In this document: in pieces, positions 31,613-39,538 of the stretch
Layout of the letters: every line of letters starts with the position of its first letter
How positions within the stretch are numbered: the first letter of the stretch is position 1
NCBI GenBank assembly: GCA_014860665.1
Contig: JACZJI010000136.1
Span: 1 to 41,517, forward strand
Origin: Bacteroidales bacterium
Lineage (GTDB): Bacteria; Bacteroidota; Bacteroidia; Bacteroidales; F082
DNA length: 41,517 nucleotides
Reading direction: 5' to 3'
Translations under genes and position numbers: made by a program
Notes under the pieces: generated by a model
Seen by the model: only the letters and a program-made list of their open reading frames with translations
What the model was told of the DNA's origin: nothing
The model's database searches: none

Positions 31613-33544
31613 CTAAATAAGGTTATCTACGTTTTGTTCAATCAACTTTACAAAATCTTTAATTGCCATTGTTCCTAAATCGCCTTCTCCGTGCTTACGA
31701 ACCGAAACTGTTTCTTCATCAGCTTCTTTTTCTCCGACGATCAGCATATAAGGAACTTTCTTAATTTCAGCATCCCTGATTTTTCTTCCGGTCTTTTCGC
31801 TTCTCTCATCAATCTGGGCGCGAATGTCAGAATTTTTCAGCAAATTTAAAACTTTTTCAGCATACTCCTGATATTTTTCACTGATAGGCAGAATAATAGC
31901 CTGAACAGGGGTAAGCCACAGCGGGAAGTTTCCTCCGCAATGTTCAATCAGCACTGCCACAAAACGCTCCATAGAACCAAAAGGTGCTCTGTGAATCATG
32001 ACAGGTCTGTGTTTTTCGTTATCTGCACCAATGTATGACAAATCAAACCTTTCGGGCAGATTATAGTCAACCTGAATTGTTCCAAGCTGCCATTTGCGGC
32101 CCAGTGCATCCCGTACCATAAAGTCCATCTTTGGTCCGTAGAATGCAGCTTCCCCATATTCGATTACGGCATTCAGGCCACGCTCTTCAGCTACTTCTTT
32201 AATTGCAGTTTCTGCTTTTTCCCAATTTTCATCCGAACCGATGTATTTTTCCAAATTGTTTGGATCGCGAAGCGAAATCTGAATGATAACATCGTTGAAA
32301 TTAAGGGCTTTGAAAATCTGCTGAATGATATCAATAACCCCGTTAAATTCATTTTTAATCTGATCGGGAGTACAGAAAATGTGTGCATCGTCCTGAGTAA
32401 ATCCGCGAACACGGGTCAACCCGTGCAATTCACCGCTTTGTTCGTAACGGTAAACAGTACCGAACTCGGCATAGCGCAGGGGTAATTCTTTATAAGAATG
32501 CGGACTCGATTTATATATTTCGCAGTGATGCGGACAGTTCATAGGTTTCAGGAAGAATTCTTCGCCGTCAACTGGTGTTTTTATGGGTCGGAAAGATTCT
32601 TCACCGTATTTTTGATAATGCCCTGAAGTTTTATACAGATTTACATTACCAATATGTGGAGTGATTACGGGGCTGTAACCTGCTTTTTTCTGAACCTTTT
32701 TCAGGTACTGCTCAAGCCTTTCTCTAAGCTCTGCGCCTTTGGGTAGCCAAAGGGGTAACCCAAGACCTACATTTTGTGAAAATGTAAAGAGCTCCAGTTC
32801 TTTACCCAAAACACGATGGTCGCGTTTCTTAGCTTCTTCTAGCAATTCAAGGTATTCGGTAAGCTCTTTTTGCTTGGGAAAAGTAATGCCATAAATGCGG
32901 GTCAACTGTTTGCGTTTTTCATCGCCTTTCCAGTAAGCACCTGCAAGTTTGGTGAGCTTTACAGCTTTTATGAAACTGGTGTCTGGGATATGAGGCCCAC
33001 GGCAAAGGTCGGTAAAATGACCACTTTCGTAAAAGGTAATTTCGCCGTCGGTGAGGCCGTCAATCAGCTCTAGTTTATATTCATCGCCTTTTTTAGCGAA
33101 GTATTTCTCTGCATCGGTTTTTGATACTTCCTTGCGGACATATTGCTGTTTTTCGCGTGCGAGTTCCAGCATTTTCTGTTCGATTTTGGGGAAATCTTTG
33201 TCGGAAATTTCGTAGCTGCCAAAATCAATATCATAATAAAATCCATTTTCAATATCAGGGCCAATACCGAACTTAACACCAGGGTAAAGCTGCTCTACAG
33301 CCTCAGCCATAAGGTGGGCAGAAGAGTGCCACATGGTAGCTTTTCCATCAAGATCATTCCATGTCAGAAGCTGAACATCAGCATCTTCGTTGATGGGTAA
33401 TGTGGCATCCACAACTTTTCCGTTTACTTTAGCAGAAAGCACATTGCGGGCAAGGCCTTCGCTAATTTGCTTTGCTAAATCCAACGCAGTTGTTCCTTTA
33501 TTAATCTGCTTTGTTGAACCGTCTGGTAATGTTACGTTTATCAT
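31613..33544 (-). CDS. thrS: Threonyl-tRNA synthetase
   Basis: 643 aa class II synthetase. N-terminal TGS domain (about 1-62, [21 protein letters not shown]), editing/SAD domain with [11 protein letters not shown] and GFYYDI (about 70-230), catalytic core with [11 protein letters not shown] (zinc Cys), [13 protein letters not shown] (motif 2 region) and [13 protein letters not shown] (motif 3), and the C-terminal anticodon-binding domain (about 540-643). First gene of thrS-infC-rpmI-rplT; infC follows after 25 nt. All conserved regions are present. Confidence 0.97.
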   Translation of the reverse strand: MINVTLPDGSTKQINKGTTALDLAKQISEGLARNVLSAKVNGKVVDATLPINEDADVQLLTWNDLDGKATMWHSSAHLMAEAVEQLYPGVKFGIGPDIENGFYYDIDFGSYEISDKDFPKIEQKMLELAREKQQYVRKEVSKTDAEKYFAKKGDEYKLELIDGLTDGEITFYESGHFTDLCRGPHIPDTSFIKAVKLTKLAGAYWKGDEKRKQLTRIYGITFPKQKELTEYLELLEEAKKRDHRVLGKELELFTFSQNVGLGLPLWLPKGAELRERLEQYLKKVQKKAGYSPVITPHIGNVNLYKTSGHYQKYGEESFRPIKTPVDGEEFFLKPMNCPHHCEIYKSSPHSYKELPLRYAEFGTVYRYEQSGELHGLTRVRGFTQDDAHIFCTPDQIKNEFNGVIDIIQQIFKALNFNDVIIQISLRDPNNLEKYIGSDENWEKAETAIKEVAEERGLNAVIEYGEAAFYGPKMDFMVRDALGRKWQLGTIQVDYNLPERFDLSYIGADNEKHRPVMIHRAPFGSMERFVAVLIEHCGGNFPLWLTPVQAIILPISEKYQEYAEKVLNLLKNSDIRAQIDERSEKTGRKIRDAEIKKVPYMLIVGEKEADEETVSVRKHGEGDLGTMAIKDFVKLIEQNVDNLI

Positions 33545-33574
33545 TCTATTGGATAGATATCAAAAAATTGGGTG

Positions 33575-33582
33575 CAAAGGTA
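33575..33582 (-). promoter_or_regulatory. -7 box of the thrS operon
   Basis: TACCTTTG on the minus strand matches TAnnTTTG. It lies 30 nt before the thrS start, a normal leader. A clear -33 TTTG is not seen. Confidence 0.5.
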
Positions 33583-33749
33583 AGATTTTTTCTGAAATTA
33601 ACATGAAGAAACAGGTTTTCTTAATATGCAACAGACTTGTGGTAAGAAACTGTTTCTCTGTTTTATTGAATCGGGAATTATGTGGAATTCAGGCATGGTC
33701 ATTTAACCTTTGTACTTAAATCTTTAAACTTTAGCCTTTATACTTACGT

Positions 33750-34577
33750 TTACCAGCTCCCTCCGGCACCGCCGCCGCCGAATCCGCCACCGCCGAATCC
33801 ACCGAATCCGCCGCCAAATCCGCCTCCGCCTCCGAAACCACCGCCTCCGCCGGAGAAATCGTTCCAGTTTCCACGGTGCCATCCGCCTCCCAGCATACTT
33901 CCCAGGAACAAAGCGGTCCAGAAAGAAGTGCCACGGTTTCCGACACTGTAGGAGTGTGCGTTACTAATCCTGATAAGAACAAAAATCATGAAAATAACCA
34001 GGAACGGAACCAGTGCTGCGAAAGGAGGATTTGCAGGATGCATTTTGTTGTATCCTTTAGCGCTGATTTCTCCTGACGCTATTTGCATAACGACATCGAC
34101 AGTCTTATTGATCCCGGTATAGTAATCACCCTGACGGAAGGAGGGGATCATTTCATTTTCGACAATGTTTTTACAGGTAGCATCGGGGAGGGCTCCTTCC
34201 AGACCGTATCCGGGTGCAATAAAGGCACGACCCCGGCTCTCGCCGGTTTTCGGCTTGATAAGGATAACCACGCCATTGTCAAATTTCTTTTGTCCCACGC
34301 CCCATTGTTCACCCAGCTTTGTGGCGAACTCGTAAGGTTCAAGTCCGTTCAATGAGTTTACGGTTACTACCACAATCTGGTTTGAAGTGCTGTCGTTGAA
34401 GTAACGTAATTTATACTCTAAAGCGCTGACTTCCCCCTGGGTTAAAATTCCCGCCATGTCGTTTACAAGTCTGGGAGGATTAGGTCTTGGCGGAATATCT
34501 GAAGCCATCAATGGCGTCTGTAGGAGGAATAGAAATCCCATCAGGAGCCAAAGAGTTTGAATTCTTTTGAATGTCAT
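33750..34577 (-). CDS. TPM-domain membrane protein (YgcG-like)
   Basis: 275 aa. Signal peptide 1-25 (ends TPLMASD), TPM domain (about 32-170: LVNDMAGILTQGEVSALE, SNQIVVVTVNSL, DNGVVILIKPK, APGYGLEGALPD), one transmembrane helix (about 186-205) and a Gly-rich tail of GGGGFGG type ending GGSW (about 242-275). TPM proteins of this layout have been linked to photosystem repair in plants and to phosphatase-like activity, but bacterial roles are unclear. I chose ATG at 34577, with AAAAGGA upstream; the longer frame overlaps the previous gene. Third gene of lemA-TPM-TPM. Confidence 0.85.
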   Translation of the reverse strand: MTFKRIQTLWLLMGFLFLLQTPLMASDIPPRPNPPRLVNDMAGILTQGEVSALEYKLRYFNDSTSNQIVVVTVNSLNGLEPYEFATKLGEQWGVGQKKFDNGVVILIKPKTGESRGRAFIAPGYGLEGALPDATCKNIVENEMIPSFRQGDYYTGINKTVDVVMQIASGEISAKGYNKMHPANPPFAALVPFLVIFMIFVLIRISNAHSYSVGNRGTSFWTALFLGSMLGGGWHRGNWNDFSGGGGGFGGGGGFGGGFGGFGGGGFGGGGAGGSW

Positions 34578-34593
34578 TTGTTTTTTCCTTTTG

Positions 34594-35037
34594 TTACCTG
34601 TCGAATGAAATTTCATCAGGTAACTCGTTTATGTCATCAGAATGGTGGGGAAAATGTTTTTTAAGATGCTTGCCTGCTTCCAGGATTCCCACGGTAAGCC
34701 CTTCAGTGAATTGGTTTTCACTGAATTTCTTTCCCATGAGTTCTTTAATGTCATCCCAGAAGTTGGCCGGAACGGCTTTGTTGATACCGGAATCGCCTAT
34801 AATGGCAAACTTCCGGCTTTTTACTGCCAGGTAAAACAGCACACCGTTCCGGAGTTCAGTCTGGTCCATTTTTAGTTTTTTGAATAAAAATGCAGTCCGG
34901 TCTAAAACATCTGCTTTGCAGTATGTTTCAATATGAACCCTGATTTCCCCAGAGGTATCTAACTCCGCGTTAAGGATTGCATTGACAATTTTTTCCTGAT
35001 CTTCGTTAGAGAAAAACCTTCTTGCTGATGGGCTCAT
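34594..35037 (-). CDS. TPM-domain protein without membrane anchor
   Basis: 147 aa. A single TPM domain: RRFFSNEDQEKIVNAILNAE, TSGEIRVHIETYC, LRNGVLFYLAVKSRKFAIIGDSGIN, NFWDDIKELM and GLTVGILEAGKHL. No signal peptide or transmembrane helix is visible, so it is probably cytoplasmic, unlike its secreted neighbour. It starts 15 nt after lemA and stops 16 nt before the next TPM gene. Function unknown. Confidence 0.82.
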   Translation of the reverse strand: MSPSARRFFSNEDQEKIVNAILNAELDTSGEIRVHIETYCKADVLDRTAFLFKKLKMDQTELRNGVLFYLAVKSRKFAIIGDSGINKAVPANFWDDIKELMGKKFSENQFTEGLTVGILEAGKHLKKHFPHHSDDINELPDEISFDR

Positions 35038-35052
35038 GATAAAATGATTTAA

Positions 35053-35643
35053 TTAAAATTTGACCACAGGAGCTTTTTGCGCACCTGCTTCGGCCTTGAA
35101 ATATGCTTTTTCCTTGAAGTTAAACATGCTTGCAAGCATATTCTTCGGGAACAAACTAATATACGTGTTATAGTCCTGCGTAACATCGTTAAATCGCCTT
35201 CTTTCAGTTGCAATTCGGTTTTCGGTACCTTCGAGCTGTGCCTGTAACTCCAGAAAATTCTGGTTGGCTTTCAGATCGGGATAACGTTCTACAACTACCA
35301 TCAAACGGGACAGTGCCTGTGATAAACCGTCCTGAGCCTGTTGGAAGTTTTGTAAAGCCTGAGGACTTAAATTTTTAGCATCGATATTAACGGATGTGGC
35401 CTTGGCACGGGCTTCCACAACACCTTCCAGTGTTTCTTTTTCGTGGGTTGCGTAACCCTTAACCGTATTGACAAGGTTGGGGATCAAATCAGCGCGTCGC
35501 TGATAAACATTTTCAACCTGTGACCACTGAGCGCTTACCGCCTGCGATTTGGTAACAAATGTATTGTAGGTGTTTTTGATCCAGCCGTAGAAGATGATCA
35601 CCACCAGTGCTACGACAATAATAACAATCCAGGATTTTTTCAT
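35053..35643 (-). CDS. lemA: LemA family protein
   Basis: 196 aa. N-terminal membrane helix (about 4-21), then a helical bundle facing outside: NTYNTFVTKSQAVSAQWSQVENVYQRRADLIPNLVNTVKGYA is the family signature, with RYPDLKANQNFLELQAQLEGTENRIATERRRFN following. LemA is an envelope protein of unknown biochemical role, commonly found with TPM or HtpX genes as here. First gene of a three-gene minus-strand unit. Confidence 0.92.
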   Translation of the reverse strand: MKKSWIVIIVVALVVIIFYGWIKNTYNTFVTKSQAVSAQWSQVENVYQRRADLIPNLVNTVKGYATHEKETLEGVVEARAKATSVNIDAKNLSPQALQNFQQAQDGLSQALSRLMVVVERYPDLKANQNFLELQAQLEGTENRIATERRRFNDVTQDYNTYISLFPKNMLASMFNFKEKAYFKAEAGAQKAPVVKF

Positions 35644-35728
35644 TATTCGTGATTTAAAGCTAAATTAATTTAATTTTTATTGAACCTCGAAATTAAGACA
35701 AATATTGCTTCATTCGAAGGATAAAATT

Positions 35729-35759
35729 GAAGCATCCGGAGATATGATCCGAATGCTTC
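35729..35759 (-). terminator. Terminator of htpG
   Basis: GAAGCAT.CGGA pairs with TCCG.ATGCTTC (12-nt arms, one mismatch) around a 7-nt loop; on the minus strand it is followed by AATTTTAT. It lies 22 nt past the htpG stop. Confidence 0.7.
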
Positions 35760-35780
35760 ACAAACGTTTTAATGCTAGTA

Positions 35781-37694
35781 TTATTCAACAATATGTATAC
35801 TGCGTTTTACGAAGTCGTCGAGCTCCTTACCTTTAAGAAGGTTTTTGGAAAGCCGGGCAAGATCGTAAATCTGTTTTACGATTTCATCCTGGGCTTTTTC
35901 TTCTGTAAGTCCCAGGATTTTTTCCATAAGCGGATGGTTGGCATTAACAACTAAAGTGTAAGAATCAGGTAATCCACCTAATCCCATCATGGGGCTTCCG
36001 CCGATAGCTTCTATATCTTTCATGCGTCGCATGAACTCATTTTGAGTTATCGTAACGGGTATCTCGCTTTCGCTGAGATTTTCAAAGTTCACTTCAAAAT
36101 GAGTTTTGTCAATGCATCTTTCAAAAACTGTCTTAAGCTGTTCTTTCTGTTTGTCATCCAGTTTGGAAGGTGCCTCATCTTCTTTTACGATCAGTTTGTC
36201 AATGGTATTGGAATCTACTCTTGCAAAAGAAGTGTCGGTGAATTTTTGTTCCAGCGAGTTGATAAAGTGCGGATCAAGAACACCGTCCATCAACAAAACA
36301 TCGTAACCGCGATCCGTTGCATTTTGAATGTAGCTGTACTGATCGTCTGCGTTTGATGCATAGAGGTAAATCAGCTTTTTATCTTTATCGGTCTGTGTTT
36401 TTTCCACATGGTTTTTGTATTCCTCAAAAGTGAAGTACTGATCTTTAGTGTTCTTGAGCAATGCAAATTTTTCAGCCTTTTCGGTGAATTTGGGCTCAGA
36501 AATCATTCCATATTCAATGAAGATCTTAATGTCGTTCCATTTTTCTTCGAAAGACTTGCGGTCGCTTTTGAAGATTTCGCTCAGTTTGTCCGCCACTTTT
36601 TTAGTGATATAGCTGGAAATCTTTTTCACGTTCTGATCACTCTGGAGATAGGAGCGACTTACGTTCAAGGGAATATCCGGTGAATCGATTACCCCGTGCA
36701 ACAGAGTCAGAAATTCAGGAACGATGCCTTCAACAGAATCGGTTACAAAAACCTGGTTGCTATACAGCTGGATTTTGTTTCTCTGTAATTCATAATCCTT
36801 TTTTACTTTCGGGAAATAAAGAATCCCGGTCAGGTTGAAAGGATAGTCAACGTTTAGATGGATGTAAAAAAGCGGCTCTTCAAAAGAGTAAGGATAAAGT
36901 TCTCTGTAAAAAGCTTTGTATTCTTCATCAGTAGCATCTGTTGGTGATTTTTTCCAGAGCGGGTTTGGATTGTTGATGATTTTGGGACGGGTAATTTCCT
37001 TGGTTTTCTGGTTTCCGTCTTTGTCTTTTTCGCCTTCAACAGGTTCGTGGACAGTTTCTGTCCCAAACTGAATCGGTACAGGAAGGAATTTACAGTATTT
37101 ATTGAGCAGTTCATTGATACGGTAATCTTCCAGAAATTCTACATTGTCTTTATCAATATGAAGAATAATATCGGTTCCGCGATCTGCTCTGTCGTGATCT
37201 TCCATTTCATATTCCGGACTTCCGTCGCATTCCCAGCGGACTCCTTTAGTCTGACCGCCTTTTTTGTAAGTCTTGGAAATGATTTCAACTCTCTCGGAAA
37301 CCATAAAAGAAGAATAAAATCCCAATCCAAAGTGACCTATAATGGCATTTTTCTCAGCTTCTGTTTTGGTCTTGAATTTCTTAACAAATTCTTCGGCACT
37401 GGAAAGAGCGATTTCGTTGATGTATTTGTTCATTTCATCAACAGTCATTCCGATACCGCGGTCCTTTACCGTGAGTGTTTTGGCTTTTTTGTCAACTTCA
37501 ATTCGGATAGTCAGGTCGCCAAGATCTTCTTTGATCTTTCCCACGGATGCCAGTGTTTTCAGCTTTTGAGTAGCATCTACTGCATTAGAAATTAACTCTC
37601 TTAAAAAGATTTCATGATCTGAATAAAGAAATTTCTTGATGATGGGAAAAATATTTTCCGTCTGAATTCCAATCTTCCCTTTTGTTGTTGCCAT
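35781..37694 (-). CDS. htpG: Molecular chaperone HtpG (Hsp90)
   Basis: 637 aa cytoplasmic ATP-dependent chaperone. N-terminal GHKL ATPase: ELISNAVDATQK (E33, N37), KDRGIGMT (D78) and GHFGLGFYSSFMV lid/G-box. Middle domain has LNVSRSYLQSD with the arginine that contacts the gamma-phosphate (near 345-355), and a C-terminal dimerisation domain ends at NLLKGKELDDFVKRSIHIVE. Standing alone on the minus strand with its own terminator. The spacer upstream has two inverted repeats and a near-consensus -24/-12 promoter, suggesting stress-linked control by sigma-54. Confidence 0.97.
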   Translation of the reverse strand: MATTKGKIGIQTENIFPIIKKFLYSDHEIFLRELISNAVDATQKLKTLASVGKIKEDLGDLTIRIEVDKKAKTLTVKDRGIGMTVDEMNKYINEIALSSAEEFVKKFKTKTEAEKNAIIGHFGLGFYSSFMVSERVEIISKTYKKGGQTKGVRWECDGSPEYEMEDHDRADRGTDIILHIDKDNVEFLEDYRINELLNKYCKFLPVPIQFGTETVHEPVEGEKDKDGNQKTKEITRPKIINNPNPLWKKSPTDATDEEYKAFYRELYPYSFEEPLFYIHLNVDYPFNLTGILYFPKVKKDYELQRNKIQLYSNQVFVTDSVEGIVPEFLTLLHGVIDSPDIPLNVSRSYLQSDQNVKKISSYITKKVADKLSEIFKSDRKSFEEKWNDIKIFIEYGMISEPKFTEKAEKFALLKNTKDQYFTFEEYKNHVEKTQTDKDKKLIYLYASNADDQYSYIQNATDRGYDVLLMDGVLDPHFINSLEQKFTDTSFARVDSNTIDKLIVKEDEAPSKLDDKQKEQLKTVFERCIDKTHFEVNFENLSESEIPVTITQNEFMRRMKDIEAIGGSPMMGLGGLPDSYTLVVNANHPLMEKILGLTEEKAQDEIVKQIYDLARLSKNLLKGKELDDFVKRSIHIVE

Positions 37695-37740
37695 ATTCTT
37701 TCTGTTTAATGATTTACTTAATTTTTGAGATTAATGAAAA

Positions 37741-37755
37741 TCAAATCGTGTGCCA
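37741..37755 (-). promoter_or_regulatory. Near-consensus sigma-54 promoter of htpG
   Basis: On the minus strand TGGCAC-N5-TTGA matches RpoN spacing, with the last base of TTGC changed to A. The start would fall near 37729, about 35 nt before the ATG. The -12 GC is normally important, so the match is imperfect. Confidence 0.45.
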
Positions 37756-37779
37756 TGTCGGCAGAAGTGACATTTTGTC
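37751..37779 (-). promoter_or_regulatory. Two inverted repeats upstream of htpG
   Basis: TGCC-GACAT-GGCA (37751-37763) overlaps the -24 box; GACA-TTT-TGTC (37769-37779) lies just upstream. Such paired GACA/TGTC repeats could bind a heat-shock repressor or an enhancer-binding activator. Confidence 0.45.
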
Positions 37780-38099
37780 CCGCATTGGGTTAGTAAAAAA
37801 GATCAAAAGGGGAGTTTTTTATTGCCCATTTGTTTCTTTTTTTTGTGATTATTATCATATAAATAGGTAATCTCAAAAGCTATAAGAAAAACGCTACTCT
37901 ATATCAGACATTTATATTGTATAGAATAAGAGTAATTAATTAATATGATATAAATCAATCTTTTAATTTGTCCCAATATCCCATCTAACATATATCAGTT
38001 TAATAAAAATTTTATGGAGTTGTTAAGTAAAATGTATCAACTTTTTGGAGGAGTCGAGACATCGAAATTTGAAAAAACTTAAAAAACGTTAAAAATTTA

Positions 38100-38111
38100 C
38101 CCGAATTCGGG
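38100..38111. promoter_or_regulatory. Palindrome CCCGAATTCGGG
   Basis: Perfect 12-bp palindrome in an otherwise AT-rich spacer, about 155 nt before the LuxR-type gene. Similar in style to the TCCCC/GGGGA palindromes around the lipoprotein gene. Possible operator. Confidence 0.35.
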
Positions 38112-38265
38112 ACTTGAAAACCCTATTTATCTGACTTAATTTTACTAAACTTTTAAAAAGATCATGTAATGTTTAGTGGGCATGAAATTTTTAATACGAA
38201 GATTTTGAGTTGGTAAAGATACGAAATTCTACTTAAAAACGGCATGAAATAAATGTCATTCTATC

Positions 38266-38919
38266 ATGGAAATTGATGCTAAAATATTAATCCTGGAAGA
38301 CCGAAGAGACAACGCTTCAAAAATGAAGGCGGTTCTCGAATCCGGTGGGTTTGATGTTGTTGGCATTGCCAGATGTGGTGAGGAAGCGATGGAGATGTTT
38401 AAAAAGGAACCGGTCGATCTTTTGATCTGTAGAATTGAGCTGGAAAGTGGTGAAATATCAGTAAAATTTGTAAAAAGAGTGTTAAAGAAAAGGCCAGTTC
38501 CTTGTGTTTTTGTTACCTCATTGGATTATGATGGTTTGCTGAAAAGAAATATTGATAATTTTCCGGAATTTGTCATAACACTGCCCGTTACTGATATGCA
38601 ACTTGCGACAGCTGCAAAATGTGCATTACATAAATATGACTGTTTACCCCATTTAAGTGAAGACCCTGTTCCTACCAACCGAGAGCTTGATATAATCTTA
38701 CAACTAGCCAAAGGGAAATCATCGAAGGAAATTGCTGATAAACTTTGTGTTTCTTACGAAACGGTGAAATCTCACAAGAAAAATATCTTTAGAAAATTTA
38801 ATATTTCATCTGGATACGAAACTATTGCCCTGGCGTATAAGAACAATTGGCTTTCGATATGGATCTCGATTCTGAATGTGGTATGTTTTGCTGAAGGATT
38901 AGTACAAGACGTTTTATAA
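38266..38919 (+). CDS. LuxR/NarL-type regulator with degenerate receiver
   Basis: 217 aa. An N-terminal receiver-like domain (about 5-125) keeps the acidic pair E11/D12 and T84, but the phospho-acceptor position holds R56 (DLLICRIEL, where LLDIxL is usual) and the conserved Lys before Pro is L106. It therefore cannot be phosphorylated in the normal way. The C-terminal LuxR helix-turn-helix (about 136-196) is intact: TNRELDIILQLAKGKSSKEIADKL, SYETVKSHKKNIFRKF. A hydrophobic tail (about 196-210) follows the HTH, which is unusual. No kinase gene is next to it. The next gene on the strand is a secreted lipoprotein, 620 nt away. Confidence 0.85.
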   Translation: MEIDAKILILEDRRDNASKMKAVLESGGFDVVGIARCGEEAMEMFKKEPVDLLICRIELESGEISVKFVKRVLKKRPVPCVFVTSLDYDGLLKRNIDNFPEFVITLPVTDMQLATAAKCALHKYDCLPHLSEDPVPTNRELDIILQLAKGKSSKEIADKLCVSYETVKSHKKNIFRKFNISSGYETIALAYKNNWLSIWISILNVVCFAEGLVQDVL

Positions 38920-39538
38920 TTTATTACTCTGCCAAAAGTTCCAATTTTTTTAATTAAAAATCAGAAAGTAAGATTGATTTAATTCTTACGATCCAGCCTT
39001 AAATATTAACATTTATTCCCAATAAAATTTTTCCGAAAAAGGAATGCCCTTATAACCAGGTTAGAAATGAAAACCACGAACCTTTATTCTAAAGTTCATT
39101 TTGTAACCATAAAATTCAGGATTCGATTTTTAAATTGACGTTTTAATTCCGCTTTTATCCTTGTCGTAGATTTTTGTGGGGATGAGGTCTTTTATTGAAA
39201 GATTATGTCTTTTTATAGAGTTCTCATCTCCTGATATTTCAGTAAAAAATCAAGGATAATTCTTTTCCGAAATTTCCCCCGATCGGGGGATTGTTTCATG
39301 TATAAGCTTGGAGTAGTTTTGTTTGTTAAGAGTGATAAAGTATTGTCACATCTGCTTTTTTACAGTGGGGTTGTAGAAAAATTAGGTGTCAAATGAATAA
39401 ACATTATTGTCGACAAAGCTTGCAAATTAAAAAGCCGTTTATGAAAAATATTAATAACTAAGAAATGCTTAAATGCAAGCCCAGGGTTTAACTCCCCGAT
39501 AGATAATGAGACTCTTTTATGAACTAAATCTAACTATC
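38920..39538. other. Long AT-rich spacer before the lipoprotein gene
   Basis: About 620 nt without a gene. The one clear structure is the 16-bp palindrome at 39275-39290. Small inverted words occur but no tRNA-like fold, terminator with a T-run or credible short gene was seen. The length suggests a regulated promoter and leader for the lipoprotein. Confidence 0.45.
39275..39290. promoter_or_regulatory. Perfect 16-bp palindrome TCCCCCGATCGGGGGA
   Basis: Full dyad symmetry in AT-rich surroundings, about 250 nt before the lipoprotein gene. A related hairpin, AATCCCC-ACCT-GGGGATT, lies after that gene. A dimeric regulator site or an RNA hairpin are both possible. Confidence 0.5.

Larger units (their letters stand above)
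37695..38265. other. Divergent spacer between htpG and the LuxR-type regulator
   Basis: 571 nt, very AT-rich. The left part holds the htpG control region. The middle has no clear gene; a 22-codon frame (38014-38082) begins MELLSKMYQLFGG but has no support. A perfect palindrome CCCGAATTCGGG (38100-38111) sits about 150 nt before the regulator gene and may be an operator. Confidence 0.5.

Noticed and set aside
33682..33951. Proline-rich plus-strand frame
   Set aside because: It is the complement of the Gly-rich tail of the TPM protein.
38014..38082. 22-codon frame upstream of the LuxR-type gene
   Set aside because: Too short, no ribosome site and no supporting context.
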